From NCBI GenBank assembly GCA_003162395.1, contig PMON01000043.1, forward strand, positions 42,210 through 75,417: a DNA stretch of 33,208 nt, read 5' to 3'. Below are positions 1 to 7,423 of this stretch, piece after piece. Position numbers and translations under genes: made by a program. Under the pieces are notes generated by a model. It was not told the DNA's origin, searched no databases, and was given only the letters and a program-made list of their open reading frames with translations. Source of the DNA: Acidimicrobiaceae bacterium. Its GTDB lineage: Bacteria; Actinomycetota; Acidimicrobiia; Acidimicrobiales; RAAP-2. Positions within the stretch are counted from its first letter, which is position 1; every line of letters starts with the position of its first letter.

Positions 1-219
1 AACTGCCCCAAGTACGCCCCGAGGCTCGCCGACGTTGGCTGGGTGCACGGCTCACTGGTCGAACCCGCGATCGAGGACGAGCCCGACGTACCGGTCGATC
101 GGATGCAGGAGGTACTGGGCGAGGCCGAGAAGATCGTCAACGAGATCGCACCCGACGCGCTCGCCGCGGAGCGCAAGCGCCAGAAGTCCCGGCGGCGCAG
201 GTGGCCCCGGCCGCGATGA
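1..219 (+). CDS. C-terminal end of an unassigned protein, possibly PPOX/flavin-binding family (partial)
   Basis: The reading frame is open from base 1 and ends at TGA 217-219, giving the last 72 residues of a protein whose start lies outside the window. It begins NCPKY, which resembles the NCP(K/R)Y motif near the C-terminus of pyridoxamine 5'-phosphate oxidase-like flavin-binding proteins. This is a weak, short match. The middle is acidic and the tail is very basic (KRQKSRRRRWPRPR). Its stop codon abuts the stop of the convergent crotonase gene with no spacer. The coding frame is credible because the codons favour G/C at third positions, but the function is only a guess. Confidence 0.5.
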   Translation, partial: NCPKYAPRLADVGWVHGSLVEPAIEDEPDVPVDRMQEVLGEAEKIVNEIAPDALAAERKRQKSRRRRWPRPR

Positions 220-1056
220 TCAGCGCCCCGTGAACCGGGGCGCCCGCTTCTCGAAGAACGCCGTCATCGCCTCGGTGAGGTCGTCGCTGCGCAGATACAG
301 GCTGTTCCACCACGCGACGTACTCGAGACCCTCAGCGACAGTGCGCCCGTCGTTCGCCGCGAGCACCGCCTTCGTGCCCTGCACCGCGAGCGGCGAGTTG
401 GCCGCGATCTCGACGGCGAGCTCGCGCGCGGCCTTGCCGACGCCGTCAGCGCCGCCCGGGAACACGTCGTTCACGAGGCCGATCGACCTCGCGCGCTCTG
501 CGTCGATGTCCTTGCCCGTGAAGGCGAGCTCGGCGACGTGCCCTTCGCCGATGAGCTTCGGGAGCCGTTGGAGGCTGCCGAGGTCGGCGACGATCGCGAT
601 CTTTGCCTCGCGGACCGAGAAGACCGCGTCCTCGCTCGCCAATCGGATGTCGCAGGCCGCGATCAGATCGACGCCCCCGCCGATGCAGTAGCCGTGCACC
701 GCGGCGATCACGGGCTTGCGACATGCAGCGACCGAGGTCACTGACGCCTGCAACGTGCCGATGTTCTCGAACAAGGCCCGGCTGGCGCCGACCGCACCCG
801 CCGATGACGAGGGCGCCAGACCCTGCCCGCCGAACGACGTGAGGTCGAGGCCGACGGTGAAGTGCGGTCCGGCTGCGGTGATGACGATGCACCGGACGTC
901 CTCGTCGCGATCGAGCGCCTCCATGAACACGGGGAGGTCCTTCCAGAACGCGGGGCCCAGCGCGTTGCGCTTCTCGGCGCGATCGAGCACGACGGTCGCG
1001 ACGCCGTCGTCGATCGAGCAGCTGAGCACTTCAGAGGTCAGGCGGTCAGTCGTCAT
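220..1056 (-). CDS. Crotonase-fold protein, probable delta3,5-delta2,4-dienoyl-CoA isomerase
   Basis: A 278-residue enoyl-CoA hydratase/isomerase superfamily protein, expected to act in cytoplasmic beta-oxidation of unsaturated acyl-CoAs. The oxyanion-hole segments are around residues 64-72 (AGPHFTVGLDL) and 122-130 (GYCIGGGVD). Three acidic residues stand out: D130 in GGGVDL, E150 in VREAKI and D158 in VADLGSLQRLP. Their spacing of 20 and 8 matches D176, E196 and D204 of rat dienoyl-CoA isomerase, and the VADLGSLQRLPKLIG stretch is typical of that subfamily rather than of plain hydratases. I chose ATG 1054-1056 because AGAGGGAG lies just upstream; a TAGGAT -10 box at 1082-1087 would give a leader of about 20 nt. 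It is divergent from sufD across a 106-nt gap that holds a 17-bp palindrome. Confidence 0.88.
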   Translation of the reverse strand: MTTDRLTSEVLSCSIDDGVATVVLDRAEKRNALGPAFWKDLPVFMEALDRDEDVRCIVITAAGPHFTVGLDLTSFGGQGLAPSSSAGAVGASRALFENIGTLQASVTSVAACRKPVIAAVHGYCIGGGVDLIAACDIRLASEDAVFSVREAKIAIVADLGSLQRLPKLIGEGHVAELAFTGKDIDAERARSIGLVNDVFPGGADGVGKAARELAVEIAANSPLAVQGTKAVLAANDGRTVAEGLEYVAWWNSLYLRSDDLTEAMTAFFEKRAPRFTGR

Positions 1057-1081
1057 CGTGGCTCCCTCTCGTCGCGCGACG

Positions 1082-1087
1082 ATCCTA
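1082..1087 (-). promoter_or_regulatory. Candidate -10 box of the crotonase gene
   Basis: TAGGAT on the minus strand fits the actinobacterial TANNNT -10. It predicts a start of transcription near 1075 and a short leader containing the AGAGGGAG ribosome site. No good -35 is visible; the palindrome 1088-1104 sits directly upstream of it. Confidence 0.4.
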
Positions 1088-1104
1088 CGGTCCCCCGGGG
1101 ACCG
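1088..1104. promoter_or_regulatory. 17-bp perfect palindrome, candidate operator
   Basis: CGGTCCCCCGGGGACCG has two 8-bp arms around one central base. It lies between the divergent crotonase and sufD genes, touching the crotonase -10 box and about 16 nt upstream of a candidate sufD -10 (TACACT 1121-1126). Its position suits a homodimeric regulator acting on one or both genes. No regulator gene is adjacent within the window, so the ligand and protein are unknown. Confidence 0.45.
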
Positions 1105-1120
1105 CTCGAAGACGCACCAG

Positions 1121-1126
1121 TACACT
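1121..1126 (+). promoter_or_regulatory. Weak candidate -10 box of the sufD operon
   Basis: TACACT fits TANNNT and would give a leader of about 30 nt before the GTG start at 1163. No -35 hexamer and no clear Shine-Dalgarno is visible, so this is tentative. Confidence 0.25.
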
Positions 1127-1162
1127 GCCTCGTCGGCTCCACGCCGCACCTGACCTCATCCC

Positions 1163-2389
1163 GTGACCCGACTGACCACCGCAACACCCGAGTTCGACGA
1201 GCCCACATGGCGCCGCGCGCAGCGCGCGACGGCCCTCGGCGTCGTCAGGGACCGCGGTCTCCCGGACCCGGCCGACGACGTCTGGAAGTACGCGCCGCTC
1301 CACGAGTTGACGCTCGACGACCTCGAGCTCGCGACGCCTGGCGCAGGGTCATGCGCCACCGCGATCGGGGGACCCACGCCTGCGGCGGTCGTGGTCATGA
1401 GCGGCGGGCAGGTGCTCGACGTCGAGTCGCACGATCCGATCGACGGCCTCAGCGTCACGACCGAACCGCCCGCGAACGAGCTCGGTCGGCTCGTCGGCCC
1501 CGACGACGCGTTCGCCGCCATGAACCTCGCGTACTCCCCGCGCGCGCTCTTTGTCGATGTCGCACCGAATGCGCGGATCGAACAGCCGGTCGTCCTGCTC
1601 GTGGACTGCCCCGCGGGCGCGTCGTTCCCCCGCGTGCTCGTGCGAGTCGGCGCGCGAGGCTTTCTCCGAGTGCTCGAGCACGTGACCGGTCCCTCGGCGG
1701 GCTTTGTCGCAGGGGTTGCCGAGTACGTGATCGGCGACGGCGCGACGCTCGAGGTGGCCTCGGTGCAGTCATTGGGGGCCAGCTGCTGGTCGGTGGCTCG
1801 CACCCGTGCAGCCATTGGCGCTGGAGCGACCTTCCGCCAGGTGGCCGTCGGCCTTGGCGCTCGCTACGACCGCGTGCGAGCCGACGCCCTGTTGGAAGGC
1901 GAGGGGGCCACGAGCGAGTTGCAGACCGCCCACGTCGGCACCGGCGACCAAGTCCACGACCTTCGCACCATGCAGGTCCACGTCGGGCGCAGGACCATCT
2001 CGAGACTGCACTCGAAGGCCGCGGTGACGGATCGAGCCGGCTCCATCTACAGCGGTCTCATCACGATGCGCCACGGGGCGAAGAAGGCGGACGCACGCCA
2101 GGTGAACAACAGCCTCGTGCTGTCCGAGGAAGCCCGCGCCGACGCCGTGCCCAACCTCGACATCGAGGAGAACGACGTGCAGTGCGCGCACGCCTCGACC
2201 GTCGGCCCGCTCGATCCCGAGCAGCGCTGGTACCTCGAGTCGCGCGGTGTCGACCCGTTCGACGCGGTGCAGCTGATCATCACCGGCTTCTTCTCTGAGA
2301 TCGGGGGCCTGCTCCACGATGACGCGCTGGCGTCTCGCTTGCGAGACGCGATCACCGGACTGTCGTCCGAGCGCGGTTCCGCGCGATGA
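1163..2389 (+). CDS. sufD: Fe-S cluster assembly scaffold subunit SufD (SufB/SufD family)
   Basis: A 408-residue SufB/SufD-family protein, part of the SufBCD scaffold on which Fe-S clusters are built. The N-terminal part carries VWKYAPLHELTLDDLEL, typical of SufD. The beta-helical core leads to a conserved C-terminal block (residues 325-380) with ADAVPNLDIEENDVQCAHAS, containing C341 and H343; this H corresponds to the conserved SufD His, and the block is closer to SufD than to SufB. Length also suits SufD. GTG 1163 is the first start after an in-frame stop at 1151-1153; no clear ribosome site precedes it. Its end overlaps the Rieske gene by 4 nt (ATGA), so translation is probably coupled. 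No sufB is present in the window, so a SufB role cannot be fully excluded. Confidence 0.88.
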   Translation: MTRLTTATPEFDEPTWRRAQRATALGVVRDRGLPDPADDVWKYAPLHELTLDDLELATPGAGSCATAIGGPTPAAVVVMSGGQVLDVESHDPIDGLSVTTEPPANELGRLVGPDDAFAAMNLAYSPRALFVDVAPNARIEQPVVLLVDCPAGASFPRVLVRVGARGFLRVLEHVTGPSAGFVAGVAEYVIGDGATLEVASVQSLGASCWSVARTRAAIGAGATFRQVAVGLGARYDRVRADALLEGEGATSELQTAHVGTGDQVHDLRTMQVHVGRRTISRLHSKAAVTDRAGSIYSGLITMRHGAKKADARQVNNSLVLSEEARADAVPNLDIEENDVQCAHASTVGPLDPEQRWYLESRGVDPFDAVQLIITGFFSEIGGLLHDDALASRLRDAITGLSSERGSAR

Positions 2390-2700
2390 CCACCCACGTC
2401 GTCTGCGAGCTCTCCTCGCTCGACGAGGCGGTCCCGATGCGTGCGTCGATCGGCGAGCTCGACCTCGTCGTGGTGCGATGCGGTTCGGAGCTGTACTGCC
2501 TGGAGAACGTCTGCAGCCATGAGCACTTCGCGCTGAGCGACGGCGAGGTCGATCCCTCGACGTGCGAGATCGAGTGCGCCCGGCATGGCGCGATGTTCGA
2601 CCTCGCGACGGGCGAACCGCGGTCGTTGCCCGCGACACGGCCGGTTCGAACCTTCCCCGTCGCCGTGCACGACGGCAAGGTCACCGTGGAGACGCCGTGA
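2386..2700 (+). CDS. Rieske-type [2Fe-2S] ferredoxin in the suf operon
   Basis: A 104-residue small Rieske protein. The two ligand pairs are intact: C43-x-H45 in NVCSHEH and C64-x2-H67 in ECARHGAMFD, as in ferredoxin components of non-haem oxygenases and in Rieske proteins often found within SUF operons. The protein has no membrane anchor and should be soluble in the cytoplasm. The start ATG overlaps the sufD stop (ATGA) and the end overlaps the sufC start (GTGA), placing it in a tightly coupled sufD-Rieske-sufC unit. This context suggests electron supply to, or a specialised step in, cluster assembly; that role is inferred from position only. Confidence 0.9.
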   Translation: MTTHVVCELSSLDEAVPMRASIGELDLVVVRCGSELYCLENVCSHEHFALSDGEVDPSTCEIECARHGAMFDLATGEPRSLPATRPVRTFPVAVHDGKVTVETP

Positions 2701-3413
2701 CGAGCCTGCTCGAGGTCCAGGGCCTCTGCGCGCGCGTCGGTACCAAAGAGATTCTCCGCGGCGTCGATCTCGTCGTGGAGCCGGGGGAGATCCACGCGGT
2801 GATGGGCCCCAATGGGTCCGGGAAGTCCACACTCGCGCACGTGCTGGCCGGCCGGCCGGGGCCCGAGGTGACGGCGGGGCGCGCGCTGCTCAACGGCACG
2901 GACTTGCTGGACCTCGCTCCCTACGAGCGTGCCAGGGCCGGCCTTTTCCTCGGCCTGCAGCACCCGATCGAGGTGCCCGGGGTGACCACGCACGCGGCGC
3001 TCGCGCGAGCCGGCGTCCCCCGCGACAGGCTCACCGCGATGATGCAATCGAGTGCCGCAGAGGTCGGACTCCGTGTCGACCTGCTCGATCGTCCGCTCAA
3101 CGTCGGGCTGTCCGGCGGCGAGGCGAAGCGCAACGAGATCGTCCAGCTCCAGGTGCTCCGACCAAAGGTCGCGATCCTGGACGAGATCGACTCGGGCCTG
3201 GACGTCGACGCCCTCGTCGACGTCGGGGCGACGCTCACTCGAGCGGTCGCGACGTGGGGACTCGGCGTCGTCGCGATCACGCACTTCCGACGTCTTCTCG
3301 ACGTGCTGCCGGCCACCAACGTGCACGTCTTCGTCGACGGGCGCATCGTCGAGAGCGGGGACAAGACACTTGCCGTGCGGCTCGAGCGTGACGGATATAT
3401 GAGTTTCTTATAA
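2697..3413 (+). CDS. sufC: Fe-S assembly ATPase SufC (first copy)
   Basis: A 238-residue ABC-type ATPase of the SufC family, which energises the SufBCD scaffold. Visible motifs: Walker A GPNGSGKST (residues 37-45), Q-loop near FLGLQHP (residues 84-90), signature LSGGEAKR (138-145), Walker B VAILDE (158-163) followed by IDSGLD, and the switch H196 in AITHF. The start GTG 2697 overlaps the Rieske stop by 4 nt. A second complete sufC lies on the other strand at 6541-7299; the two differ in the signature (LSGGEAKR here, FSGGERKR there) and in the helical segment before it, which is shorter here. Both look functional. Confidence 0.92.
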   Translation: MTSLLEVQGLCARVGTKEILRGVDLVVEPGEIHAVMGPNGSGKSTLAHVLAGRPGPEVTAGRALLNGTDLLDLAPYERARAGLFLGLQHPIEVPGVTTHAALARAGVPRDRLTAMMQSSAAEVGLRVDLLDRPLNVGLSGGEAKRNEIVQLQVLRPKVAILDEIDSGLDVDALVDVGATLTRAVATWGLGVVAITHFRRLLDVLPATNVHVFVDGRIVESGDKTLAVRLERDGYMSFL

Positions 3414-3446
3414 GCGTCGCGTCGTGCACGTCCGGGTGCGACACCT

Positions 3447-3455
3447 TGGTATCAT
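3447..3455 (+). promoter_or_regulatory. Extended -10 promoter of the LCP gene (leaderless)
   Basis: TGGTATCAT combines an extended TGn element with the -10 hexamer TATCAT (3450-3455). ATG 3463 lies 7 nt beyond the hexamer, where transcription should begin, so the mRNA is predicted to be leaderless. No Shine-Dalgarno precedes that ATG. Confidence 0.5.
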
Positions 3456-3462
3456 GGCCGAA

Positions 3463-4842
3463 ATGACGCGTCGTCGACGGTCGCGCGACCTTCCACATCG
3501 ACACACCCCGAATGGTGACTCGCTCGGCGAGCTCGGCAAGCGGATCGACGCGGGAGCGCCAACGACTGCGACCGTTGCACCCGCGTCCACCAGCAGGCTC
3601 GACGAGCTGGGTCATCAGATCGAGACCAAGCGCGGTCGACCCTCGCATCGCCGAGGCAGGCGGCGCACTCGCCGCGTCGTGATCGGCTCGGTGGTCGCGG
3701 TCAGCGTCCTGATCGCCGCGGCCGCCGGTGGCTCGTGGTACTACACCTACGAGAAGTACAAGGCACTGCAGAACCCCACGTTGTGCGGGACGGTGAAGAA
3801 GGTCTGCGACGCAGAGATCCCCGGCAAGCCCTTCAACGTCCTCGTCATCGGGTCGGACTCGCGTGCGGGACTCACTGGACCGGTCGCGGCCGAGACGGGT
3901 GCCGGCAGCGTCTCAGGGCAACGGTCCGACGTCGTCCGAATCTTCCACGTCAACCCGCAGGCGAGCACCATCAGCGTCGTGTCGATCCCCCGCGACACCG
4001 TCGTCACGCTGCTCGCGAACCAGGGCCTCTATGGGAACTACAACCGGATCAACGTCAACTACTCGACCGGGCCCGCGCTGCTCGTCCGCACGATCGAGGC
4101 GAACTTCGGGATCCCGATCAACCATGTCGTCCAGGTCGGCTTTGGCGGCCTGATCGGCGCGGTCGACGCGCTCGGGGGGATCTACATGTACTTCCCGTAC
4201 CCCTCGCTCGATCACTACTCGTCGCTCAACATCCCGCACACCGGGTGCCAGCTGATCAACGGCGTCCAGGCACTGGCGGTCACGAGGAGCCGGCATTTCG
4301 AGTACTTCCAGAACGGCTACTGGCAGTACGACGGGACGAGTGACTTCGGGCGCATCGACCGGCAAGACCAGTTCATGCGAGCGCTCCTCTTGCGCTCGGA
4401 GTCACTCGGCTTCGATCCGCTGAACATCGCCAACTTCCTGTCGGCGATCCCCAAGGGCATCCAGATCGACGACACGTTCGGCTACGAGGAACTCGTCGGC
4501 CTCGCGCTCAAGTTCCGGCACTTCAACCCCAAGACGCTCGCGGCCTACACGCTCCCGACCTATGGCGTGAACGGCACGTCACTCGGCGACGTCCTCTTCG
4601 TGGACCAGCCCGCAGCCCAGCAGCTCTTGGTCAAGGTGTTCGGCCAGGTCGGCACGCTCGGGGGACTGGCCGAGCCCACGAACCCTCCGCCCACGCAGTA
4701 CTACACGACCCCCGAGCCACCTGCGGTCGCGACGCCGACGGTCCCGCATCACCCGGCGCACGCGCACGTGACGACGACGACGGCGCCGCTGCACACCGAG
4801 CCGGCGTACACGTTCAATCCCACGGCCTGTAGGCCAAAGTAG
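3463..4842 (+). CDS. LytR-CpsA-Psr (LCP) family cell-wall glycopolymer ligase
   Basis: A 459-residue membrane-anchored LCP protein. This family transfers undecaprenyl-linked glycopolymers to peptidoglycan on the outer face of the membrane. Order: a basic cytoplasmic N-terminus with two copies of L-x-E-L-G-x-x-I (residues 21-28 and 46-53), one transmembrane helix at about 71-95, then the LCP domain from about 123. Family residues are visible: DSR 132-134, RSD 154-156, PRD 176-178, the NRIN segment near 194-197, TRSRH 274-278 and the GRIDRQDQ segment 296-303 with R297 and R300. The C-terminus is a Pro/Thr/His-rich tail. An in-frame GTG at 3424 and ATG at 3454 are alternative starts; I prefer ATG 3463 because it sits 7 nt after an extended -10. 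Its stop is 3 nt from that of convergent sufU. Confidence 0.88.
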   Translation: MTRRRRSRDLPHRHTPNGDSLGELGKRIDAGAPTTATVAPASTSRLDELGHQIETKRGRPSHRRGRRRTRRVVIGSVVAVSVLIAAAAGGSWYYTYEKYKALQNPTLCGTVKKVCDAEIPGKPFNVLVIGSDSRAGLTGPVAAETGAGSVSGQRSDVVRIFHVNPQASTISVVSIPRDTVVTLLANQGLYGNYNRINVNYSTGPALLVRTIEANFGIPINHVVQVGFGGLIGAVDALGGIYMYFPYPSLDHYSSLNIPHTGCQLINGVQALAVTRSRHFEYFQNGYWQYDGTSDFGRIDRQDQFMRALLLRSESLGFDPLNIANFLSAIPKGIQIDDTFGYEELVGLALKFRHFNPKTLAAYTLPTYGVNGTSLGDVLFVDQPAAQQLLVKVFGQVGTLGGLAEPTNPPPTQYYTTPEPPAVATPTVPHHPAHAHVTTTTAPLHTEPAYTFNPTACRPK

Positions 4843-4845
4843 GGC

Positions 4846-5304
4846 TTAGGCGTCCATCTCGACGAGCGCCTGGGCGAGCGTGTTCCACGCGAGCGTCGCG
4901 CACTTGATCCGTACCGGGAACTTCACGACCCCCTGCAGGGCCGCCAGCTCGCCGAGCTTGCGCACGTCGATGGGCTCGTCGGCATCCGGGTCGTCCTCGT
5001 CGGCGACGGTCATCATCCGCTTGAACGACCGCATCGCGCCCTTTGCGTCGTCGATGGACTTCCCCTTGACCACGCCGGTCATGAGCGACGCCGAGGACTG
5101 CGAGATCGAGCAGCCGTGGCCGTCCACCTTCACGTCCTCGATGACGTCGTCGTCGAGGACGATCGTGAGGACGATCTCATCGCCGCACAGCGGATTGAAG
5201 CCCTCGGTGCGGTGCGCGGGCGGGGTCGGCAGCTCGCCCCGATTCCGCGGCGAGCGGTAGTGGTCGAGGATGATCTCTCGATACAGGTCTTCGAGGTCGT
5301 CCAT
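4846..5304 (-). CDS. sufU: SufU-type zinc sulfurtransferase for Fe-S assembly
   Basis: A 152-residue SufU protein, which accepts persulfide sulfur from SufS and passes it to the SufBCD scaffold. The four residues corresponding to the zinc ligands of Bacillus subtilis SufU are present: C40 and D42 in NPLCGDE, C65 in GHGCSIS, and C135 in RIKCA. The insertion of about 20 residues before the last Cys (around 100-120) separates SufU from IscU. The start lies 4 nt after the sufS stop, as last gene of the sufC-sufS-sufU unit on the minus strand. It ends 3 nt from the LCP stop without any terminator hairpin. Confidence 0.93.
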   Translation of the reverse strand: MDDLEDLYREIILDHYRSPRNRGELPTPPAHRTEGFNPLCGDEIVLTIVLDDDVIEDVKVDGHGCSISQSSASLMTGVVKGKSIDDAKGAMRSFKRMMTVADEDDPDADEPIDVRKLGELAALQGVVKFPVRIKCATLAWNTLAQALVEMDA

Positions 5305-5308
5305 CTCG

Positions 5309-6544
5309 TCAGCCGAACATCCCGAGAGCGTGCTCGATGCCGCCCAAGAGGGCGTCGATGTCCCGCTCGACCGAGTAGGGGCCGAAGCTCACTCGCGCGG
5401 TCGCGGGCACGCCGAGTCGTCGCATGAGGGGCTTGGCGCAGTGGTGGCCCGGCCGCACGCAGACCCCGTGGCGGTCGAGCACCTGGGCCAGGTCGTGGGC
5501 GTGGACGCCCTCGAGCGCCAAGGAGAGCACCCCGCCGCGGTCGACGAGGTCCTGGGGGCTGTACACACGGACCTTGTCGCCGAACTGCGAGCCGAGCCGC
5601 TCGAGCGCGTAGCCGGTCAGCTCGAGATCGTGCGCGGCGACGGCGTCCATGCCGAGCGAGCGCAGGTACCGCACGGCCGCGGCGAGGCCGACGGCCTCGG
5701 CGATCGGCGGCGTGCCCGCCTCGAAGCGATGCGGCGCGTCGGCGGGCTTGAAGCTGTCGAGCTTGACGTCGAGGATCATCCCGCCGCCGCCGAGGAACGG
5801 GGGCATCGAGGCCAAGAGCTCCGCGCGAGCCCACAGCACGCCGATCCCGGTCGGCCCGAGCATCTTGTGCGCGCTGAAGCACGCGACGTCGACGCCGAGA
5901 TCGACGACGTCCATCGGCGCGTGGCCGACGAGCTGTGCGGCGTCGATGGCGATGAGTGCACCCGCGGCGTGGGCCGCGTCGGCGATCCTGCGGATCGGCG
6001 GGATCGTGCCGAGCACGTTGGACATCGCGGTGATGGAGACCAGGCTGGCTCCCGCCAGAGTCTCGTCGAGGCGGGTCAGGTCCAGGCGGAACTGGTCCGT
6101 GACACCGAGGTAGCGCAGCTCGATGCCCCGCTCCTCTTTCAGCTGGAGCCACGGCACGATGTTCGCGTGGTGCTCCATCTCGGTCAGCACGACGACGTCG
6201 CCCTCGCCCAGGACCGATGCTCCCCAGGCCCTGGCGAAGAGGTTGAAGGACTCGGTTGCGTTCTTCGTGAACACGATCTCTTTGTCTGGATGCGGCGCGC
6301 CGATGAACGAGCCCACCGACCGGCGTGCGAGCTCGTAGGCCTCCGTTGCCTCCTCGGCGATCTGGTAGACGCCGCGGTGGACGTTCGTGTGCGTCCGCTC
6401 GTAGTACCTCGACATCGCCTCGATCACCGAACTCGGCGCGAGGGAGGACGCGGCGGAGTCGAGGTAGGCCATCTCGAGGCCATGGACAGTGCGGCGAAGC
6501 TCGGGGACGTCGTGGCGGACCCGCTCGGGATCGAAGCGCTTCAT
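5309..6544 (-). CDS. sufS: Cysteine desulfurase SufS
   Basis: A 411-residue PLP-dependent group II cysteine desulfurase: converts L-cysteine to alanine and leaves a persulfide on the enzyme for SufU. The PLP Schiff-base lysine is K227 in FSAHKMLGPTG, the cofactor-stacking His is in EMEHHANIVPW (residues 122-132), and the catalytic Cys is C369 in RPGHHCAKPLM. Length is normal for SufS. The start ATG overlaps the sufC stop by 4 nt (ATGA), and sufU follows after 4 nt, so the three genes should be one coupled operon. Confidence 0.95.
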   Translation of the reverse strand: MKRFDPERVRHDVPELRRTVHGLEMAYLDSAASSLAPSSVIEAMSRYYERTHTNVHRGVYQIAEEATEAYELARRSVGSFIGAPHPDKEIVFTKNATESFNLFARAWGASVLGEGDVVVLTEMEHHANIVPWLQLKEERGIELRYLGVTDQFRLDLTRLDETLAGASLVSITAMSNVLGTIPPIRRIADAAHAAGALIAIDAAQLVGHAPMDVVDLGVDVACFSAHKMLGPTGIGVLWARAELLASMPPFLGGGGMILDVKLDSFKPADAPHRFEAGTPPIAEAVGLAAAVRYLRSLGMDAVAAHDLELTGYALERLGSQFGDKVRVYSPQDLVDRGGVLSLALEGVHAHDLAQVLDRHGVCVRPGHHCAKPLMRRLGVPATARVSFGPYSVERDIDALLGGIEHALGMFG

Positions 6545-7299
6545 GTCGCCGCCGCCCTCACTGCGTCGTAGCCGTGCGCGTCGATCTCCGCTGCCAGCGA
6601 GGCGTCGCCAGACGCGACGATTCGCCCGTCGACGAGGACGTGCACGAAGTCGGGGACGAGCTCTTCGAGGAGTCGCAGGTAGTGCGTGACGACCAGCACG
6701 GCCATCGCGGGGCGTAGCGCGTGCACGGAGCGGACCCCGCTCGCCACGATTCGAAGCGCGTCGATGTCGAGCCCGGAATCGGTCTCGTCGAGGATCGCCA
6801 CGTCAGGCTCCAAGAGAGCGAGCTGCAAGATCTCGTTGCGCTTGCGCTCGCCGCCCGAGAATCCCTCATTCAAGTACCGCTCGGCGAAGGCACGGTCCAT
6901 GCCGAGGCGGTTCAGCCACTCATCGAGCGTGAGGCGGACCTCGAGGACGGACAGGTCCGCGACGCCGGTCCTGGCTGAGATCGCCTGGCGAAGGAACTGG
7001 ATGACCGAGATGCCCGGTATCGCCTCGGGGTGCTGGAAGGCGAGGAACACCCCGAGCCGCGCTCGATCCTCGGGCGCGAGCGGGGTGAGGTCCACGCCAC
7101 GAAGGAGGATCTGGCCCCTCGTCAGCAGGTACTCGGGGCTTCCCATCACCAGCGAGGCGAGTGTCGACTTGCCTGCTCCGTTCGGGCCCATGAGCGCGTG
7201 GATCTCGCCCTCGCCGACGACGAGGTCGATCCCTCGGAGGATCTCGACGCCATCGGCCGCGCAGCTCACGTCGCGCAGCTCGAGCAGGGGTGCCGTCAC
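6541..7299 (-). CDS. sufC: Fe-S assembly ATPase SufC (second copy)
   Basis: A 252-residue SufC ATPase heading the minus-strand sufC-sufS-sufU operon. Motifs: Walker A GPNGAGKST (38-46), Q-loop FLAFQHP (85-91), signature FSGGERKR (147-154), Walker B VAILDE (167-172) followed by TDSGLD, switch H206 in VVTHYLRLL. The sequence is closer to canonical SufC than the copy at 2697-3413, and the partner genes here are the sulfur-mobilising ones. The start is GTG 7297-7299, with no Shine-Dalgarno but a TAGGCT -10 box ending 6 nt upstream, so the mRNA is probably leaderless. Confidence 0.93.
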   Translation of the reverse strand: MTAPLLELRDVSCAADGVEILRGIDLVVGEGEIHALMGPNGAGKSTLASLVMGSPEYLLTRGQILLRGVDLTPLAPEDRARLGVFLAFQHPEAIPGISVIQFLRQAISARTGVADLSVLEVRLTLDEWLNRLGMDRAFAERYLNEGFSGGERKRNEILQLALLEPDVAILDETDSGLDIDALRIVASGVRSVHALRPAMAVLVVTHYLRLLEELVPDFVHVLVDGRIVASGDASLAAEIDAHGYDAVRAAAT

Positions 7300-7305
7300 G
7301 GACCG

Positions 7306-7311
7306 AGCCTA
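7306..7311 (-). promoter_or_regulatory. -10 box of the sufC-sufS-sufU operon (leaderless)
   Basis: TAGGCT on the minus strand, 6 nt before the GTG start of sufC. It fits TANNNT and predicts transcription starting at or next to the start codon. No -35 is recognisable. Confidence 0.45.
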
Positions 7312-7423
7312 CCGGCGAGCCTCGATTATCTCCCCGTCCAGTGGGCAGCTCCGCGCGACGTCGGCCTGGAAGAGAACCACACAGGCTCAAGATGCGTCAG
7401 ACTCCTCGCGGGAGGGGGCCCCG

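Noticed and set aside
220-1056. Plain enoyl-CoA hydratase
   Set aside because: The hydratase-type second Glu context is absent and the three-acid pattern with VADLGSLQRLP favours dienoyl-CoA isomerase.
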